A DNA stretch of 64,000 bases, from NCBI GenBank assembly GCA_023807065.1, contig JAJJLU010003487.1, positions 1-64,000 of the forward strand, written 5' to 3'. How positions within the stretch are numbered: the stretch's first letter is position 1; every line of letters starts with the position of its first letter. Origin of the DNA: Isotricha intestinalis. Its lineage: Eukaryota; Ciliophora; Litostomatea; Vestibuliferida; Isotrichidae. The notes below the pieces were generated by a model, which did not search any database, was not told the origin of the DNA, and saw only the letters and a program-made list of their open reading frames with translations. Positions 8,479-20,239 of this stretch are shown one piece after another. A program made the translations under genes and the position numbers.

Positions 8479-11400
8479 TTATTTATTAGTATTTATTTTC
8501 CTTTCTATTTTTGTTAATAAAATATTGTTTAATATATTCTCAACTTTTCTTATTAAATCACCATTTTCATATAATATATAAATTAATCTTTCTTCTTCAT
8601 AATAAATACATTTATTAATTTTTAAAAAAGGAAAATCATCTTCTTCTTCGAATTTATATTTTTGAATTATATTATCAAATAATGAATAATAATAAATTTC
8701 ATTTGAATTTGAAAGAGTAAAAATAATTTTTCCATTACTAATACAAGCAAAATTATCAATATATAAGTGATATGAATCTTCAATAACTTTCAATCCATTA
8801 ATAGAATATATATCAAAACTAAATTTCATTTTAATTTTATTAAACTTAAGAAAATAAAACATATCAAAATTTGAAAATAAAATATCATTTACAAATTCAT
8901 TTTTATTTAACTTTATTACATTTAATAATTCAAAATCATAATATTTTCTAATAAATAAATGACCATCTTCTGAAGAAGTTATTAAAATATTATGTTTCTT
9001 AATATAATTCATTGAACAAATCATACTATCATTATGAGCAAAAATATCTCTTTTTATTTTCAAATTAATATTTTGATTTATTTTCTTAATTTCCCATATT
9101 AATATTCTTCCATTTAAATGACCTGATATAAAATTTTCTTCATCTATTTTTAATAATGAAGATATAAAAGAATCAGTTTGAATTGATTTAGGATATTTAA
9201 ATTTGGAATCTCCATAAATTTTTAAAGTATTATCTTTATTTCTTCCTACAATAAAAATTTTACAATTTAATATTTCAAACATTATATATTTGGGGTTTAA
9301 TTTATATATATAAAATATATTTTTATCATTTGAATTTACTTTTATTTCAGTTTTTTTTCTATACAATTTAATTGAACTTATGTTAATACAATTTTTACAT
9401 TTAAATTCTGTTAAATATCTCCAAACATTTATTGAATAATTTTTTTCCTTTTTTGATTTATCATTTATAAGAAAATAAAAAAATTCCTTATTTTCTTTCT
9501 TATAAGCATAAAAGTATATTATTTCATTTTCAGTAATATTTATTTTCTTTTTAAGTTTATGAAATTCAGAAAAATTATCTAATACTTCATCAGAAAATTT
9601 TTCTTCATTATTATCTCTAATTATATATTTTGAAGTTTGATTAAAAACTTGTTCCGGAGTTTGACCAAACAATAAAATTATATTTTTTTGGTCTAAAATT
9701 AATTTTTTTTTCTCTGTTTCATTAATATCTTTATTATTTAAAATATCCATAAATTTAACATTTTGAGAATAAGATAAAGGATTAAAAGTATTTAAATTAT
9801 CAATATTAGGTTTAGATTCATATTGATTGATTCCAAAAATATTATCAATCCATTCATTAATCTTATCTTTAATTTCATCTTCATTAATTATATATCTCAT
9901 ATAATAAACAAATTCTGCAGGAGATTTAAAAGAATAAGGAATTTTAATATTATTTACAATTTGATTATCAAAAACCCTTTTTCCAAAATAATTATAATTT
10001 AAATTATAAAAATATTCAAAAGTATAAAATAAATCAGGTATTAATTCTCTATTGTCATTGTTATTTAGTAACACTGAAATTAATTCATCATAAGAGGAAA
10101 ATTGTCTATCAGGTGAATCAAATTTATATTTTTGTAATTTTATTTGATAATCTGTAAAAGGAGATAACCTAACCAAATATAATGATACATATGCTCCATT
10201 TGAATAATGTAATCTAAAATGAAAAGGAAAATTAGGATTATCATCTTTGGAGAATATAAAATTTGATTTTGCAAATTCTCTTTGTGGTTTATTTTGAATT
10301 GAAATTGGAAGGATAAAATTTCTATATTTATTTTCATATTTATTTCCATTTTCATAAATATTTAATATTATCCATGGAAATATTGGATATTGGTTTATAT
10401 CATTATATGTTCTTCCTGCATATTTATTTATATATAATAAAAATTGAAAAGTATTTATTTCCCTTTTATCCCATTTTCTTTTAATTTTATCTTTTTCTAT
10501 TTTTTCTTTTGGATTTTCTATTATATTAAAATTAAGTGATTTTTCTATTTTTATTTCTTTTATCTTTACTATAAAATTATTTGCTTTTTCTATTTTTAAT
10601 AAATTGAAAAAATAACTTTTTCCATTTAAAAGAAAAATCTCTATAGCTTGATAAATAAATAGAAATCTTCTTTTAATTATTTCTTCTATTTCTTTATATT
10701 TTATAATTATTTGTTTTTCTCTCTTTGTTAAATCTGATTCACCAGTTGATAAAATATAATCTAATTCAGTATTATATTGTGAAAAATCATTTTTTGATTG
10801 AAAGATAAGATATCTTTTTGTTAATTTTAAGTTTCCAAAAATAGTATCTTTATTATTAATTAATTCACAATCTATTGAATATATAATTTCATTTGGATAA
10901 TAAATGTTATTTCCATAAAATAACAAACCTTCACTGTTTATAGGAAAATAATGTGAAATTGTTGGTTTACTTTTTTTTAAATGTTTAAATGTAAAATAAG
11001 GATGAGATATTTCAAATGTTTCTGATTCAAAAAATTTTGAATGTGGAGTTAAAAAAATTTTAGGTAGAAAAAGACTTGAATTAGAAAAATTTTTTATTCT
11101 TGATGGAAAAGAAAGATGAATATCTTTATCATAAACTGTTTTATTATTTGAAAATGCTTTATTTTTATAATATTTTTTATCAAATGATAAATATAATATA
11201 TTAAAATATTTATCATGGAAATAAACATTAGTAAAAAATATTGAAAGGCTTTTAAGAAGTAAATCTCTTTTTAAACAAATGATACAATCCTTTAAATCAA
11301 TATCAAAAAAAGTATAAATTTTAATATTATTTTTAAAGTCATTTTTATTATCAATGTTTAAATTGTTAAAATTTATGTTTAATTCATTGAATAAATCTTT

Positions 11401-13757
11401 GTGATTAGGAATGAAATCTTGAATATCCAAAAATTGATAATTTTTTAAGATATTTTTCATTAACAATATATAATCTTCTTTCAATTCTTTATCATATAAG
11501 GCAAAATTAAATTTTAAAAGTTGTTCCAAAGTATATTTATGATAAATAAAATTAGTATCTTCTTCTTTAAATATAAGAAATATTTGAATTATTTTTAAAC
11601 AATATTTTTTATCATAAAAATCTGGATTTAATAAAGAACAAAATAACTTATATTTTATTTCTTTATAAAAAATACTTTGTTTTAAATCTAAGAAAGGAAA
11701 TTGAACAGTAATTGCATATAATAATTGAAAATTTAGACATTCTTTTTTATGTTTAGAAATCTATAATTTTATAAAAAATTTTACTATATTAAAAAGTTTA
11801 AACAAACTAAAATAAAATTGATCAAATAAATTTTCTTTTGTATTTTCTACAATGTCTGAGTTTTTTAAAACTATATTAAAAAATAAAATTAAATTTAATA
11901 AAGTTTCAGAGCTATAAATTATATTAAAATAACTTACATTTCATTTTCATGTATAAATTTATTGGAATTAAAAATTAAATTAAAAAAATATTCAATTACT
12001 AAAGTTAGAAAACTTATTCCATCATTTAATAAAAACCAATCTATTATATTTTTATTATTGAAAATAATATAATCATTCATATTTTTATTTTTCTTTTTTA
12101 AAAAAAAATTACTCACTGTTATATAATTAATATTCAATATAATAGAAGAATAAAATTTTATAATTTCCTCATTATTTGAGATTTTGTTGTAAACATTTGA
12201 ATTCTTAATTCCAAAATATTGTTCTTGAATATTATATACATTGAAATTTGGATTATTTAATATATATTGTAAATATCCAATAAAGTTTTCATTAATTTTA
12301 TCATTTGATATAATAATTGTCCCTAATATTCCATTTAAATTATTTAAATCTTTATCTTCAATATTCTTTATAATTTGTTTTTTATAACCTAAAAAAATTC
12401 TATAATTTTCTCTATCATGAATTTTTAAATTAATATTTTGATTTTTTAAAATTTCATTGTTTAAATAAATGTTAAGATAAATTTTAGGTTTGAAAAATCC
12501 TTTACTAAAACCTATTATATAAACAATATATTCTTTATTTTTAGTAATTTTAGATTTTTGATTGAATATTATTTTATTTTCATCAGATTTTAATATTAAA
12601 TTATCTTCTTCTAATAAAACTGAAAATATTTCCACATTATTTTTATCACATAAAGAAAACAAAATTTGTGTATTTTGTACTTCAAATGCATAAAAAGAAA
12701 AAAATAATCCAAAATTTCTTTTTAAAGGAATATCATCAAAATAAATTTGAGTGTTTATATCTTTTGAGTTTAAAAATATAATTCCTTCATTTAGATTATA
12801 TTCTGAATTTTTTTTATTTTCTAATTCAAAAGTTTCTTGAAATAATTTAAATAAATCATTGAAAAATAAAATATCTGTGTTTTTCGATTGTTCTTGAATT
12901 AAAAGTCTTTTTAATTCTAAATTTAAATGTCTTATATGCTCAAAACTTAAATTATAAGGTATGCAAGCTTTTAAAATCAATGAAATTTTATTTTTAGTTT
13001 CAATTAAAAGTTTTTCCGAACTTTGATAATTTAATAACTTTAAAATTTTCGGATTTTTAACAAATGAATAATAAAAAAAGATATTTTTATCTTTGTTAGA
13101 TATTAATTGTGAATAAATAAAAGAAAATATTTTATCTATAAAATTATTATAGTCTTCATTCTTTATATTTATTAGTCCAATATCAAAACATAAATTTAAT
13201 AAGTAATCTATAAAAATAGTAAAAAAATTTTTTGAATGTTTTAAAATGTATAAAAATTGGATTTTTAAAAAAATTTCACAAAATCCAATATTTATTAAAT
13301 TATTCTTAAGAAAAACAAAAATAATTTTATAAAATAAATTATCAAAAAATCTGAGAGGAAGTGAGTATTTATTTTTATATTTTTTTACTTCTTTTATATT
13401 ATCGAAATTTTTATTGCGAAGAAATGCAAAATAATAAATAAAAAATTTTTCAATTGCTAATTTGCTTACATTAATCTTTTTATTAATATTAATAATATGA
13501 CAAAAATTTTTTATTTTAACAATCTTTTTACTCAAAAGTATACTATATAAACTAATATCCTTATTTGTTAATATTAAATCATTAATCATAAATTTATTAT
13601 TAGAAAAAGGTATATAATCTTTTAGAGAATCTTTAATAAATTCATTTATTGATTTTATTGATTCAATATTTGCTTTTCCTTTAAAAAAATCATAAAATAG
13701 AATTTCTTCAATGTTTCTTCTAGAATTTTTCTTTAATGAATTTCTCTTAATTTCCAT
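8479..13757 (-). CDS. BEACH-domain protein with ConA-like region and WD repeats, three exons (1742 aa)
   Basis: Exons 11938-13757, 11785-11911 and 8479-11760 join in frame (1820 + 127 + 3282 nt). The N-terminal 650 residues are helical with a ConA-like segment near residues 340-440 (FDDIPLKRNFGLFFSFYAFE). A PH-like region precedes the BEACH domain at about residues 1080-1300, marked by YINKYAGRTYNDINQYPIFP, the PDRQFSSYDE and SFKSPAEFVYYM segments. The C-terminus carries WD repeats (LNGRILIWEIKK). This order is the LYST/neurobeachin/LRBA family, cytosolic scaffolds of lysosome size, phagosome and vesicle traffic. It is shorter than the 2500-3800 residues usual in animals. The ATG at 11529 is internal, not a start. 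Confidence 0.9.
11761..11784 (-). other. 24-nt intron in the BEACH gene
   Basis: Begins GTAAAATT and ends AATTATAG on the minus strand. Its length is a multiple of three, but it contains an in-frame TAG, so an unspliced message would terminate here. Confidence 0.85.
11912..11937 (-). other. 26-nt intron in the BEACH gene
   Basis: Begins GTAAGTTA and ends TTTATAG on the minus strand. Removal joins AT|C (Ile) and moves the frame from the N-terminal exon into the exon that continues to the BEACH domain. Confidence 0.87.
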
Positions 13758-14334
13758 TTAGTCTTTTTATTATTTCTCTTTATTTTATATTTTTTATTGA
13801 TTTAAAACCATTTAATTGTATCAAAATTTTAATTAATAAATAAAAATAAAAACTGAATTCTGATGTTATGTAAATAATCATGTATAGTTCAAAAAATACT
13901 TAAATAATAAAGTAATAAAATGCAAATTTGGAATAACAGTAAAAGATAATTTTGAAAATAAAAAATGAAAACCAAGAGAAAAAAAAATTCAATTTCGTAA
14001 GAATAATAATAAAATTGGAAAAATATATTGTCATAGTATTTATAAACTTTAATGATTTTTAGAAAATTTTAATATTTTTCAAAAAAAGAAAAATTAAATT
14101 GAAGAAAGTCCAAAAAAGTAATATTCATAATGAGAAATAATGAAATATTCTAGAAAAAGAAAGTTAAATATTATTTTGATAAAAAAATTTTATTAATTAC
14201 ATTTGTAGAGTTAAAAAATTTAGTTTATATTTTTAAATAAGAAAATTATTTTTTTTAATTAAATAAAAATCAAAATGAAAAAAAATTAAATTATTTTTTC
14301 TTCTATTATTAGTTTTTATTCATCTTAAACAATA
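13758..14334. other. Intergenic, divergent promoter region (577 bp)
   Basis: Lies between the start codons of the minus-strand BEACH gene and the plus-strand kinase gene. It is AT-rich with A and T runs; I see no repeat, RNA gene or readable coding remnant in it. Confidence 0.5.
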
Positions 14335-17271
14335 ATGGAAAAAAAAGAAAAAAAAACACAAAATGAAAAAAAACAAAATCAAAACATATTTTCAAACCGA
14401 AATAATTTTAAACTAAATAACAACTTAATAAATTTTTCAAAAAATAAAAAAGAAGGTCAATTTATTTTAGGAAAAAATTTAGGAGAAGGAACATTTGGAA
14501 CAGTCAGATTAGCAACTCATTATATAACAGGTGAAAAAGTTGCAGTAAAAATATTAGACAAAAAAAAAATATTAGAAGAAACAGATAAAACAAGATTAGA
14601 AAGAGAAATTAAATTAATGAAAATTTTACGTCATCCAAATATAGTACATTTATATAGTGTAATTCAAACAAACAAATATATCTATTTAATAATGGAATAT
14701 ATAAGTGGAAAAGAATTATTTGATTATATAATTAAAAAAGGTAAATTAAAAGAAATAGAAGCATGTAAATTTTATCAACAAATAATAAGTGGAATAGAAT
14801 ATATACATAAATTAAAAATAGTACATAGAGATTTAAAACCTGAAAATTTATTATTAGATTCAAAAAAAAATATTAAAATAGTTGATTTTGGTTTAAGTAA
14901 TATTTACTCAAATAATAATTTACTTTCTACTGCTTGTGGAAGTCCTTGTTATGCAGCTCCTGAAATGATAAATGGTGAAAAATATGATGGATTATTAGTT
15001 GATATTTGGTCTTCTGGTATTGTTTTATATGCTATGATATGTGGTTATTTACCTTTTGAAGATAAAAATAATGATGTTTTATATGATAAAATTTGTGAAG
15101 GTAAATTCATTGTTCCTTATTTTATTTCTGATTTAGCAAAAGATTTATTATTTAAAATTTTAAATGTTGATCCTTGTAAAAGATATGATATAATTCAAAT
15201 TAAAAATCATCCTTGGTTTAATTTAATTGATATGAAAAATAATCTTTGGGAAGGATTAAATTTAAATTTGTTTATTATTCCTATTGATGAGGATATAGTA
15301 GATAAAATGGAAGAGTTAAATTATCAAAGAGAAGAAGTTAAAATTTGTCTTTTAAATAACAGACATAATCATATAACTACAACTTATTATTTATTACTAA
15401 AGCAAAAAATTAAAAAAGGATTAGAAAGTGTTTCTGATTTAAAATCAAAAGCTTTTAAAAAATATATAAATGATCCTTGTAATTTATTATCTTCTTATGA
15501 TAATGATTTAGAAAAAATTATTAATGAAAGAGTTTATAATAATAAAGATGATAAAGAAAAGGAAAGCTCTAATTATTTTACTGAAAAATTAGTTATGGAT
15601 ATTATTAATAAATATAGAGCAGATAATAATAATAAAAAATTAATTCAAATATCAACTTGTGATAGTGTTGAAAAAGATAATTCTAATAATCAAACTGAGA
15701 ATGTGAGTCTTTGCTTTTTAACTGATAATACAAAAAAAAGTGAACACAATAAAAATTTAAATTTAAAAGAGAATAAGAATAAAAAGAAGAGTATAGAAAA
15801 AAAAAATAAATTGAATAAAAGTATGATTGAAACTAATATTAATAATATACCTCAATTACAAAAATTAAAACAAACTAAAGAAAATAATAATAAGAAAAAT
15901 AATGATTTATTAAGTGAAAGAAAAGTTAATAAATTTTTAAATAATAATGTAACAAATTATAAGAAGAATATCAAAGAAAAATTTCATAATAAAGTAAGTT
16001 CTGCTAAAAAAGATAAATCAATGATCAAAGAAAAAAATAATATAAATCAAGACCATAAATATTCAAATTCTATACAAGTAACAAAAGAAAATAAGAAAAC
16101 AATAATTCCCAAAATTTCATTAAATTTAAGAAAAGATATAAATATAAATAAATTTTTAAATGAAACTCAAATACAAAAAAAAGAAAATATAAAAAAAGTA
16201 AATAATAGTACTAATCAATCTCCTTTTACAGATAGATCTAAAAAAAATTCTTCAATTGATAATAATACATTAAAAAATAATATTCATCAAATTCTAACAA
16301 AGGCAAATTCAAAAAACAAAAAGAAAAAAAAAGACTTAATGATAAATAAAAATATATCTTTTAATTATTCTCAAGAAAAAAATAAAGAAGTAAATCCTCA
16401 AAAAATAAATTCTTTTAACGAAAGAAATCATTATTATAATCTAACTTTACTAAATATTAAAACCCAAAATATTATTGATAATGAAAAAAATAATTTAATA
16501 TTAAAAAAAATTAACAATATTAAAAAAAAGAACAATAATTTTAATAGAATAAATAATAAAATCAACAAAAAAAAGTTTTTTAATACAAGTGTTAGTTTTG
16601 ATAAAACTTTTGATGATAATCAAAAAAACAATAACAGAGAAATTTCAAATGAAAAATCAGGTAACATTAATGAGAATAATAATAATAATGAAAACACAAA
16701 AAAAGAAAGAGATTTAAAGTATTTATCAATTAAATCTAAAAATAAAAAATTTCTAAGTGATAATAATAAAAGTATTGAAAAAAAATATGTGTTAAATAAA
16801 AGTGTTGATTCAAATAAAGATTCAAACTTAATTTTTAAAAAGTTTGCTTTTAATTCAAAAAAAAATTTTCATAAAAAAAATATAAATAGGTCTTTAAATC
16901 ATCATTTAATTAATATTTCAGTTCAATCTAATAGAGTTAATACAGAAGTTGAAAATTATAAATTAAATAAAATTTCTGATGGTAAAAAAAATAATAATTT
17001 ACCTTTTGATTTAAATACAATAATTATTGAAAAATATCAAATTTTAAAAAATAAAATTTTTAAAGAAATTAAAAAAATGAGATTCATTCCTTCAATCACA
17101 AAAAATAAATTTATTTGTAGAAATGATAATATTTATTTTGAAATTGCAATTATTAAATTATCTGATATTGATGATGGATATATTATCAAATTTATGAACA
17201 AAAATCAAACAAAATCATATCAATATATAGATATTGTTAAAATTTTAATTAATAAAATTTGTAATTTATAG
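14335..17271 (+). CDS. SNF1/AMPK-like protein kinase with long Asn/Lys-rich tail (978 aa)
   Basis: The kinase domain spans about residues 42-297: glycine loop GEGTFGTV, VAVKIL, HRDLKPENLL, DFG at 184-186 and the T-loop STACGSPCYAAPEM with the activating Thr at 199, as in SNF1/AMPK alpha where LKB1-type kinases phosphorylate. A UBA-like segment follows (KMEELNYQREEVKICLLNN, near 325-345), which is typical of the SNF1/MARK branch. Residues 380-890 are low-complexity Asn/Lys/Ser. The last 80 residues (MRFIPSITKNKFICRND, ending VKILINKICNL) fit a KA1-like fold. No catalytic residue is missing. The tail is far longer than in yeast or animal homologues. It ends in TAG. SNF1 versus MARK/BRSK assignment is not fully certain. 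Confidence 0.9.
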   Translation: MEKKEKKTQNEKKQNQNIFSNRNNFKLNNNLINFSKNKKEGQFILGKNLGEGTFGTVRLATHYITGEKVAVKILDKKKILEETDKTRLEREIKLMKILRHPNIVHLYSVIQTNKYIYLIMEYISGKELFDYIIKKGKLKEIEACKFYQQIISGIEYIHKLKIVHRDLKPENLLLDSKKNIKIVDFGLSNIYSNNNLLSTACGSPCYAAPEMINGEKYDGLLVDIWSSGIVLYAMICGYLPFEDKNNDVLYDKICEGKFIVPYFISDLAKDLLFKILNVDPCKRYDIIQIKNHPWFNLIDMKNNLWEGLNLNLFIIPIDEDIVDKMEELNYQREEVKICLLNNRHNHITTTYYLLLKQKIKKGLESVSDLKSKAFKKYINDPCNLLSSYDNDLEKIINERVYNNKDDKEKESSNYFTEKLVMDIINKYRADNNNKKLIQISTCDSVEKDNSNNQTENVSLCFLTDNTKKSEHNKNLNLKENKNKKKSIEKKNKLNKSMIETNINNIPQLQKLKQTKENNNKKNNDLLSERKVNKFLNNNVTNYKKNIKEKFHNKVSSAKKDKSMIKEKNNINQDHKYSNSIQVTKENKKTIIPKISLNLRKDININKFLNETQIQKKENIKKVNNSTNQSPFTDRSKKNSSIDNNTLKNNIHQILTKANSKNKKKKKDLMINKNISFNYSQEKNKEVNPQKINSFNERNHYYNLTLLNIKTQNIIDNEKNNLILKKINNIKKKNNNFNRINNKINKKKFFNTSVSFDKTFDDNQKNNNREISNEKSGNINENNNNNENTKKERDLKYLSIKSKNKKFLSDNNKSIEKKYVLNKSVDSNKDSNLIFKKFAFNSKKNFHKKNINRSLNHHLINISVQSNRVNTEVENYKLNKISDGKKNNNLPFDLNTIIIEKYQILKNKIFKEIKKMRFIPSITKNKFICRNDNIYFEIAIIKLSDIDDGYIIKFMNKNQTKSYQYIDIVKILINKICNL

Positions 17272-18482
17272 TCATTATTTATTTAATAAATAAAATTTTA
17301 TAGTATAATAAAATAGTTATTAAATAAAAAATTTGATATTCTTCAGTGTATACTAAAATTAATAATAAATAAAAATTGATTTCAATATGATATTGTTTAA
17401 ATATTTTGAAAATAGTCTAAACTTAAATTGATATTAAGGTTTTTGAAAAGAATTAAAAAGAGAAGCTGAACAAAAGGAAATAAATAGGAAAAACTATTAA
17501 AATAATTTATTTTAAATAAAGAAGATGAAGTTTGTTGAAGAATTTAGATTTTGAAAAAAAAAAAATTTAAAAGAAAAATTATCGTTAGGATTACATAATT
17601 TCAACAATATATTAAGATACAAGGGAGATTTATTTATACAAAAGGGTATACTCCAAATTTAAAAAGAAAAGACAATTTATTAAAAAGTTTTCATCAACTC
17701 TCGATAGAAATAATTAAGAATCAATCAGAGAAAAAAAAATAAGAATCAATAAAAATCTTAAAGAAAATCTTAATTGTAAGATTTAGCAAAAATATAAACT
17801 AAACTATTAGTAATTTATTCTAATTTATTTTAAATTTATATATGTTAAATATTAAATATTAAAATATTGATAGGATAAGGATAAACTGAATTTTATAAAA
17901 AATATTAATCCTTATTTTAAAACATATAAATTCCATTATTTTAATTTCTATGACCTAAAATAAAAGCACATTAATCAAAGTTCTTCTAATAATTATTTTG
18001 AAAAAAAACCAATTATAACTAATCAAATGAATTTAAAAAATATAACAATATGAATAGATTTAAATTTATAAAAAACTCTAAAATTATTTTTTTTACTTTA
18101 ATTTATAACTATTCTATTTTAATAAAACATTTATTCTAAAATCAATAAATTTTTTATTTAAATAGAAAATAACAAAAATAAACTCATCAAGATTCTATAT
18201 AAATAGATATTTATAATTTTAAAATATTTTTTAATAATGTCCGTTTTTTACATTTCTATTTGATTAGGCATATTATTTAATGAATTTCATAAAAATTACT
18301 TTTAATCTTTTTTACAATTTTTTTTATAAAAGAGAAACATGGTTATTTATAAAAATATTATAATAATCATTTCTTTCAAATATCTACAAATAAAATACTA
18401 ATATTTAATTTAGATAAACAATAAAGTCATTAATTTTAAATTCATTATTATTAAAATCATTTATATACATTTTCAATTAATA
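17272..18482. other. Sparse 1.2-kb region, possible decayed coding DNA
   Basis: No gene can be supported. Around 17560-17665 the plus strand reads KLSLGLHNFNNILRYKGD and further to ILQI before a TAA, and around 17690-17800 another frame reads FHQLSIEIIKNQSE, so part of the gap may be an old gene remnant. The other sequence is AT spacer with homopolymer runs. Confidence 0.35.
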
Positions 18483-19202
18483 TTATGAATCATTCATATT
18501 ATTATTATTATTTTCGCTTTGAGATTTATTTTCATAATTTAAACAATTATAAGAAGAACTAAAAGATAATTTACTATTTGATTTTTCTTCATTTTCAATT
18601 TCTTTTTCTTCTTCTTCAAAACTATCTTTTTTTTTATCTTTTTGAATATGTGCTTTACCATATAAATAATAAATACAAAAATTATTTGCAACAAATTCAT
18701 ATAAAATAACATTTTTTTTTCCTTCATTAATTTTAACTTCATTTATATCTCTTTTGAATCTATCACTTTCTCTATAAGTTTCGTAAAGATTATAAAAATT
18801 AGAATTAAGTATTTCTTTCAAATAATTAATTTTATCTTGATTACATAAATTTTTTTCTAATATTTCTTCTAATGAAGGAAGTAAATTAAATTCTTTGTAT
18901 ATATCTATAATTTTTTTAAATAGAAATTTTTGGTTATAATCTATTGTAATGTTTGTTATAAAAGTTTGAGGCAGTCTTTTAGTTATTATATTTAAACAAA
19001 TTTTTAAATAATCATGTACGGCTTTAAAAAATTTTCCTTTACTTTTTTTTAACAGAGAGTCAATATGAGATTTTCTTGTATCTTTAACTTGTAATTTTTT
19101 CTTTAGATATGAAAAAACACTCTGAAATGATGTTTTATTATTTTCTGGAATGTTAAAGTCTTTGTTTATTCGAAAAATTATTGGAGTTAATTTTTTTTCC
19201 AT
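18483..19202 (-). CDS. Conserved-looking protein of unknown function (239 aa)
   Basis: ATG 19202 to TAA 18483-18485. The first 170 residues look folded: a basic region KKLQVKDTRKSHIDSLLKKS, then KGKFFKAVHDYLKICLNI, KRLPQTFITNITIDYNQKF and an ESDRFKRDI segment. The K-R-L-P-Q-x-F-x-T-N-I block reminds me of an unnamed family abundant in ciliates, but I cannot name it. The C-terminal 50 residues are an acidic Glu/Lys run and an Asn/Ser tail. No membrane segment or catalytic motif is seen. It stands alone between two sparse regions of 1.0-1.2 kb, so it has no informative neighbours. Confidence 0.7.
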   Translation of the reverse strand: MEKKLTPIIFRINKDFNIPENNKTSFQSVFSYLKKKLQVKDTRKSHIDSLLKKSKGKFFKAVHDYLKICLNIITKRLPQTFITNITIDYNQKFLFKKIIDIYKEFNLLPSLEEILEKNLCNQDKINYLKEILNSNFYNLYETYRESDRFKRDINEVKINEGKKNVILYEFVANNFCIYYLYGKAHIQKDKKKDSFEEEEKEIENEEKSNSKLSFSSSYNCLNYENKSQSENNNNNMNDS

Positions 19203-20239
19203 ACAAAATTTCTTTATTAATTTTAATATCTAAGTTTTTTTAATAATGTTATTTTTTATTTTAATTTTAAAAACCAAAAATTTAATAAAAAAAATTTTGT
19301 CAAAAAAAAAAATTTTGTTTGAATTTCATATTCAATAACATAATTAAGCATTAAAAAAAAATTTTTTTAAAACTAATTGTTTGTTGTTCTTTTCTATATT
19401 TTTTAAATTTTAAATTATATAATTAATAGTTTTCTTTTATTATATTATATTTAATCATTATAATTTTTAAATAATTTTTGGGAAAAAGAAAAATATTATG
19501 TTTATTAAGATGTCTTTTAAATTGAGTTAAAATAAGTTTTTTACTCTTAAAATAGTTCGAAATAATAATTAATATACATGCAATTTTATAAAATTTTAAT
19601 TATTAATATTTTTATAATGTTAATATTTTTCTTTAAGTTAATATATTTTAATATGAAATATTTTTAATCTTTTTTCCATTTAAATTTAAAAAATAAATAT
19701 TTAAACTTTATTTAATAAATTTCAATGAATTCTAAATGATTTTTATAATATTATTTACCGAAACTTAAACTTTTGTTTTAGATCCATAATAGAAAAATAT
19801 TTAATTATCCTATTTTTTATAGTTTTTATCATTATATATAAACTTTATTTAATAAATTTTATTTTTTTTTAAAAAATTATCTTATATTTAAGGTATTTAA
19901 AACAATTAATATATGTCAATATTTAAAAACAATCTCAAAAAACCTTTCTAAAAAACAAAAGAAAAAACCATTAAAAAAATATAATTAAATGTAAATGAAA
20001 AATTAAAATCAGATTTATAACATCATTTGAATCACAAATCTCTTTGAATCACTTTTTTTTATGTCTTTCTTTATAGGATATGTACTTTTTTTGGAATGAA
20101 AAATGATTAAGAAGAGGTAAAATGAATTATGACTTTTTTATTTTTAATAGTTTTTAAGTTTTATTTTAAATATAATTTTTTTATTTTTTGGATTTTGAGA
20201 ATTTAAATTATTAAATATAATTTATGTAATATTAAAAAA
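19203..20239. other. Intergenic, about 1 kb, divergent promoters
   Basis: Separates divergently transcribed genes. Long T and A runs, many TTTAA steps; no readable remnant longer than about 20 codons, no repeat or RNA gene noticed. Confidence 0.45.

Noticed and set aside
10140..10355. 71-codon minus-strand frame within the BEACH domain
   Set aside because: Lies in another frame of a domain whose conserved residues fix the true frame.
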